Source: Muricauda sp. MAR_2010_75
Lineage (GTDB): Bacteria > Bacteroidota > Bacteroidia > Flavobacteriales > Flavobacteriaceae
Assembly (NCBI RefSeq): GCF_000745185.1
Contig: NZ_JQNJ01000001.1
Coordinates: 2,565,501-2,629,500, forward strand
Reading direction: 5' to 3'
Length of the DNA: 64,000 nt
The translations under genes and the position numbers were made by a program. Below, in pieces: positions 61,166-64,000 of the stretch; within the stretch, counting starts at the first letter, position 1, and every line of letters begins with the position of its first letter. The notes below the pieces were generated by a model. It ran no database searches. It was not told the origin of the DNA and saw nothing but the letters and a program-made list of their open reading frames with translations.

Positions 61166-61820
61166 CTTTTCTAAAAGAAGCGATACATGTTTTGGCGCCT
61201 GTTACTTTTTGGCCCAATTTAACGGTAATATTACAGTTTAGGGGCAACAATAAATCCACCCGGGACCCAAATTTAATGAACCCTGCATCTTGGCCTTGGG
61301 TCACTTGCTCACCCTCTTCGGCATAATTTACAATTCGCCGTGCCATGGCCCCAGCTATTTGCCGATAGCCTATTTCACCAAATTTTGGGGTGTGCAGCAC
61401 CACTGTGGTTCGTTCATTTTCCGTGCTCGACTTGGGGTGCCAAGCCACTAAATATTTACCGGGATGGTATTGTGAATAGGTTACGGTGCCACTGGCTGGG
61501 TAACGGGTAACATGTACATTTACGGGCGACATGAATATGGATACTTGCCGACGCCTGTCCTTAAAATACTCAGGCTCGTCCACTTCTTCAATAACCACCA
61601 CTTTTCCATCCACAGGAGCCAAAATCTCATCAAAATTTGGGGTAACCAATCTTCTGGGGTTCCTGAAGAACTGTAAAATAGCAATGAGAAGCACAAAAGC
61701 GGCAATCTGTACCGCAAACCGAATCCATTCCACCTCAATATAGAACTGTGCAGCAAGAATGGCTGCCACCACAATAAAAAAAGTGAAGATGATTATTTTT
61801 TGCCCCTCTTTATGAAACAT
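61152..61820 (-). CDS. psd: Phosphatidylserine decarboxylase family protein
   Basis: A 222-aa PSD of the short (archaetidylserine/PSD-B) type, which makes phosphatidylethanolamine. Two N-terminal hydrophobic helices (IIIFTFFIVVAAILAAQFY, FAVQIAAFVLLIAILQFF) anchor it. The catalytic core has PVDGKVVVIEEV, FMSPVNVHVTRYPASG and the self-cleavage site FGSRVDLLLP, where Ser becomes the pyruvoyl group. The start overlaps the cdsA end by 11 bp and its end overlaps the ACBP start by up to 14 bp. Confidence 0.93.
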   Translation of the reverse strand: MFHKEGQKIIIFTFFIVVAAILAAQFYIEVEWIRFAVQIAAFVLLIAILQFFRNPRRLVTPNFDEILAPVDGKVVVIEEVDEPEYFKDRRRQVSIFMSPVNVHVTRYPASGTVTYSQYHPGKYLVAWHPKSSTENERTTVVLHTPKFGEIGYRQIAGAMARRIVNYAEEGEQVTQGQDAGFIKFGSRVDLLLPLNCNITVKLGQKVTGAKTCIASFRKDDDD

Positions 61821-62613
61821 ACGAAAATAGATTAAGTACTAAATAGGCGAATGGTGCAGCAAAAACCAAACTGTCCAATCGGTCCCAGATTCCACCATGT
61901 CCCGGTAAAATTGCCCCACTGTCTTTTACACCCGCCATTCGTTTGAATTTGGATTCCAATAAATCCCCCAAACTACCTGCTATCACTATTACAGTGGCCA
62001 ATATCATCCATTCCGTTAAGGATAATCTGGTTTCATAGCACGACATGATGTATGCGCTCGCCAATGCAAAAATAAGACCTCCCAAAGAACCTTCAATGGT
62101 TTTTTTTGGAGAAACTTCAGGATATAATTTTGTTCGGCCCAAAGTTCGGCCCACCAAATAGGCAAAGGTATCGTTGACCCAAATAAGGATAAATATGCCC
62201 ATGATGAGAAATTGGGCAAAATTATCTTCTTTATAGGGAATCATGGTCAAGAAAATAAATCCACCACCAATATAAAAGACGGCAATCACAAACTTTTGAA
62301 AGTCCGTAAACTTTTTGGGCCTTTTGGAAAATAGGAACATGAGCAAAGCCAAATCCACCGTTAGGGTAAGAAGCATTAAAATAGTGACCACCGTGTCTTC
62401 CTGCACTAAATAGATGAAAATCCACCAAAGTGTCAAATAGGCGGCAAAAATGTAATATCCCTTTAAGCGGACAATCCGCTTAAACTCGTAAAGGCATGCC
62501 AGGCCAAAGGCCATAAACAGAAAATCGAAGGCGTCCGAGCTTAAAAAAACAGACCCCAAAAGAAGCACCACATAGATGACCCCTGTAATGGAGCGCCTAA
62601 GAATTTCTTTCAT
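61810..62613 (-). CDS. cdsA: Phosphatidate cytidylyltransferase
   Basis: A 267-aa integral membrane enzyme with about seven helices that forms CDP-diacylglycerol. The CDS signature is seen as VSPKKTIEGSLGGLIFALAS followed by GDLLESKFKRMAGVKDSGAI and LPGHGGIWDRLDSLVFAAPF. It supplies the substrate upstream of phosphatidylserine synthase and psd. pssA is not in the window. It starts 4 bp after the LUD gene. Confidence 0.95.
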   Translation of the reverse strand: MKEILRRSITGVIYVVLLLGSVFLSSDAFDFLFMAFGLACLYEFKRIVRLKGYYIFAAYLTLWWIFIYLVQEDTVVTILMLLTLTVDLALLMFLFSKRPKKFTDFQKFVIAVFYIGGGFIFLTMIPYKEDNFAQFLIMGIFILIWVNDTFAYLVGRTLGRTKLYPEVSPKKTIEGSLGGLIFALASAYIMSCYETRLSLTEWMILATVIVIAGSLGDLLESKFKRMAGVKDSGAILPGHGGIWDRLDSLVFAAPFAYLVLNLFSYVS

Positions 62614-62617
62614 GTAA

Positions 62618-63226
62618 TCAATAATCTTCTAAGAGTAAAAGATATACATTTTTTGAAGCACTTCCGTAGGAAAGGAAATCATCTTTGTTTTCCGGTGTAG
62701 GTTGAAAGTGTTTTAGAGTGGTAATATTATTGGGTATATTTTTCTGATAACGTTCCTTTATAATTTTTAAAGCCTCGCTGATTGAATCCACCAATTGGCT
62801 TGTTGTGGCAAAGACAATAAGGTTTGAAGGGAGTTCATTCAACTTTTTTTCCTTGATTTGGTTGGAGCATACTAAAATGGAGCCATTATGGGCCACCAAG
62901 TGCTCGCAAGTGGTAAAGAAAATATCGCTTTCTTGCCTGTTATGGGTAAACTCTATTTTTTCTGAGGCAAACCGTGTTTCCAACTGCGGGTTCATGGAGT
63001 AGAAGAGATGATTTTGCCAATCATTCTCTGAAATAATGTTCTTTAGAGCTTCGGACACTTCAGAGAAGTCCTCACAATAAATAAACTTGCCGCCATTTTT
63101 TTTAAAGTAGATGGTAAACTTTTCATCCACGGGAATTTTTAAATCTGGCATGTGCTCTCCACGGGTTTCCAAAGTTTCCTTAGAAACCTTTTTTCCTCCT
63201 CCAAAAAGCTTGCTAAAAACTCCCAT
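62618..63226 (-). CDS. LUD domain protein (LutC/YkgG-like)
   Basis: A 202-aa protein of the LUD (lactate utilisation) domain type. It has a Gly/Lys-rich start (MGVFSKLFGGGKK) and the Rossmann-like core DIFFTTCEHLVAHNGSILVC, NLIVFATTSQLVDSISEAL. In LutC the domain works with iron-sulfur proteins LutA/LutB for lactate oxidation, but those genes are not adjacent. Here it lies between ftsH and cdsA, as in several flavobacteria, so another role is likely. Spacing to cdsA is 4 bp. Confidence 0.82.
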   Translation of the reverse strand: MGVFSKLFGGGKKVSKETLETRGEHMPDLKIPVDEKFTIYFKKNGGKFIYCEDFSEVSEALKNIISENDWQNHLFYSMNPQLETRFASEKIEFTHNRQESDIFFTTCEHLVAHNGSILVCSNQIKEKKLNELPSNLIVFATTSQLVDSISEALKIIKERYQKNIPNNITTLKHFQPTPENKDDFLSYGSASKNVYLLLLEDY

Positions 63227-63287
63227 TTATGGTATCAAGTACTTTTTATCAATGTCAAATTAAAACTCTTTTAATTGAACCTGAATC

Positions 63288-64000
63288 TTATTTTGCTGTT
63301 TCCAATTCTTCTTTCTCGAATGGTCTTCTGCCAAAAATCTTTTCCAAATCGTCCTTAAAGATAACTTCTTTTTCCAAGAGTCTTTCGGCAAGTTCCGTAA
63401 GCTTGTCCTTATTGTCGGCCAATAATTTTATGGCACGTTGGTACTGGGCCTCGATCATCTTGGATATTTCCAAGTCTATTTTTTGGGCGGTTTCCTCGCT
63501 GTACGGCTTGGTGAAACCGTATTCGTTCTGTCCAGAGGAATCGTAATAGGTAATATTCCCCAGTGTTTCATTAAGACCATAAATGGTGACCATGGCCCTG
63601 GCCTGTTTGGTCACTTTTTCCAAGTCGCTCAATGCTCCTGTGGAAATTTTATCGAACATAACCTTTTCAGCAGCCCTTCCTCCCATAGTGGCACACATTT
63701 CATCCAACATTTGCTCGGGGCGTACAATCAAACGTTCTTCAGGAAGGTACCATGCAGCTCCCAAGGATTGTCCTCGGGGCACAATGGTCACTTTCACCAA
63801 AGGAGCGGCGTGTTCCAACATCCAGCTTACCGTGGCATGGCCCGCCTCATGGTAGGCAATGGTCTTTTTCTCTTCTGGGGTAATAATTTTGTTCTTCTTT
63901 TCCAATCCACCCACAATTCGATCCACCGCATCCAAGAAATCTTGCTTGGTAACCGCTTTTTTCTCTTTTCGTGCAGCGATAAGGGCGGCCTCGTTGCAGA
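63288..64000 (-). CDS. ftsH: ATP-dependent zinc metalloprotease FtsH, C-terminal part
   Basis: The C-terminal 236 residues of FtsH, the membrane-bound AAA+ protease; the N-terminal region with the membrane helices and most of the AAA+ module lies beyond the window. Visible are the end of the AAA lid (CNEAALIAARKEKK), DAVDRIVGGLEKKN, the zinc motif HEAGH in TIAYHEAGHATVSW, PRGQSLGAAWYLPEE and MCATMGGRAAEKVMF. The tail ends EKEELETAK. Degrades misfolded membrane proteins and, in other bacteria, LpxC. Upstream of the LUD-cdsA-psd operon, 61 bp apart. Confidence 0.95.
   Translation of the reverse strand, partial: CNEAALIAARKEKKAVTKQDFLDAVDRIVGGLEKKNKIITPEEKKTIAYHEAGHATVSWMLEHAAPLVKVTIVPRGQSLGAAWYLPEERLIVRPEQMLDEMCATMGGRAAEKVMFDKISTGALSDLEKVTKQARAMVTIYGLNETLGNITYYDSSGQNEYGFTKPYSEETAQKIDLEISKMIEAQYQRAIKLLADNKDKLTELAERLLEKEVIFKDDLEKIFGRRPFEKEELETAK

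Noticed and set aside
1..64000. tRNA, rRNA, prophage or insertion sequence
   Set aside because: I looked at all gaps over about 100 bp and saw no cloverleaf, rRNA signature, transposase or integrase motif; a tRNAscan or Rfam run would settle small RNAs.

Overview
The window is a 64 kb chromosomal segment of a marine-type member of the Flavobacteriaceae (Bacteroidota); the gene set resembles Muricauda/Allomuricauda, but the genus is inference. Evidence for the phylum is a type IX secretion plug protein (DUF5103), a gliding-motility-type C-terminal domain, several flavobacterial DUF families (DUF3667, DUF6702, DUF6747-like), a complete Na+-translocating NADH:quinone reductase operon, and repeated matches to the Bacteroidota promoter (-33 TTG, -7 TAnnTTTG) with few Shine-Dalgarno sequences. 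Genes are dense and lie on both strands. I saw no rRNA, tRNA, CRISPR array, insertion sequence or prophage. Both ends cut through genes: an aminotransferase at the left and ftsH at the right.

Left part (1-11.3 kb). A front-end type fatty acid desaturase and rsmG are divergent. A four-gene minus-strand operon follows: creatininase-like amidohydrolase, GlxA-type AraC regulator, and two exported proteins (a DJ-1/PfpI protein and an alpha/beta hydrolase) that both carry the same N-terminal Cys-rich metal-binding module. Then come pruA (proline catabolism), apaG, a DUF3667 membrane protein and the T9SS plug protein.

Nqr region (11.4-19 kb). nqrABCDEF is followed by a hairpin terminator, a 119-aa protein of unknown function and apbE, the FMN transferase that matures NqrB and NqrC. 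Convergent genes to 22 kb encode a methyltransferase, map and gpmI.

Surface and envelope region (22-34.5 kb). It holds small exported or membrane proteins, M48 and M15 peptidases, a repeat-rich secreted protein with 246-bp internal repeats coupled to a gliding-type C-terminal-domain protein, a tandem pair of carboxypeptidase-regulatory-domain paralogs, a 530-bp patch of simple repeats, a DUF6702 protein with an M1 metallopeptidase, TatA and a PAP2 phosphatase.

Middle (34.4-45 kb). kynU and kmo (kynurenine pathway to quinolinate/NAD) flank an MFS transporter, a sigma factor/small protein/MscS-channel operon and a ClpP paralog. A cysteine-less zinc-ribbon-family coiled coil and a Nif3-like protein follow.

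Right part (45-64 kb). lpxK is convergent with a TPR hybrid histidine kinase that is translationally coupled to gap, with lipA upstream. Two ECF sigma genes (one with an anti-sigma factor), aminotransferase-murB, an aspartyl-protease/PDZ protein, a DUF1573 protein divergent from valS, a sterol-desaturase-family enzyme, and a membrane-lipid operon (LUD protein, cdsA, psd, acyl-CoA-binding protein) downstream of ftsH complete the window.

Several first start codons of open frames are rejected in favour of internal starts, because a -7 promoter element or a signal peptide places the true start further in; each case is noted. Family names rest on motif recognition by eye, without database searches.
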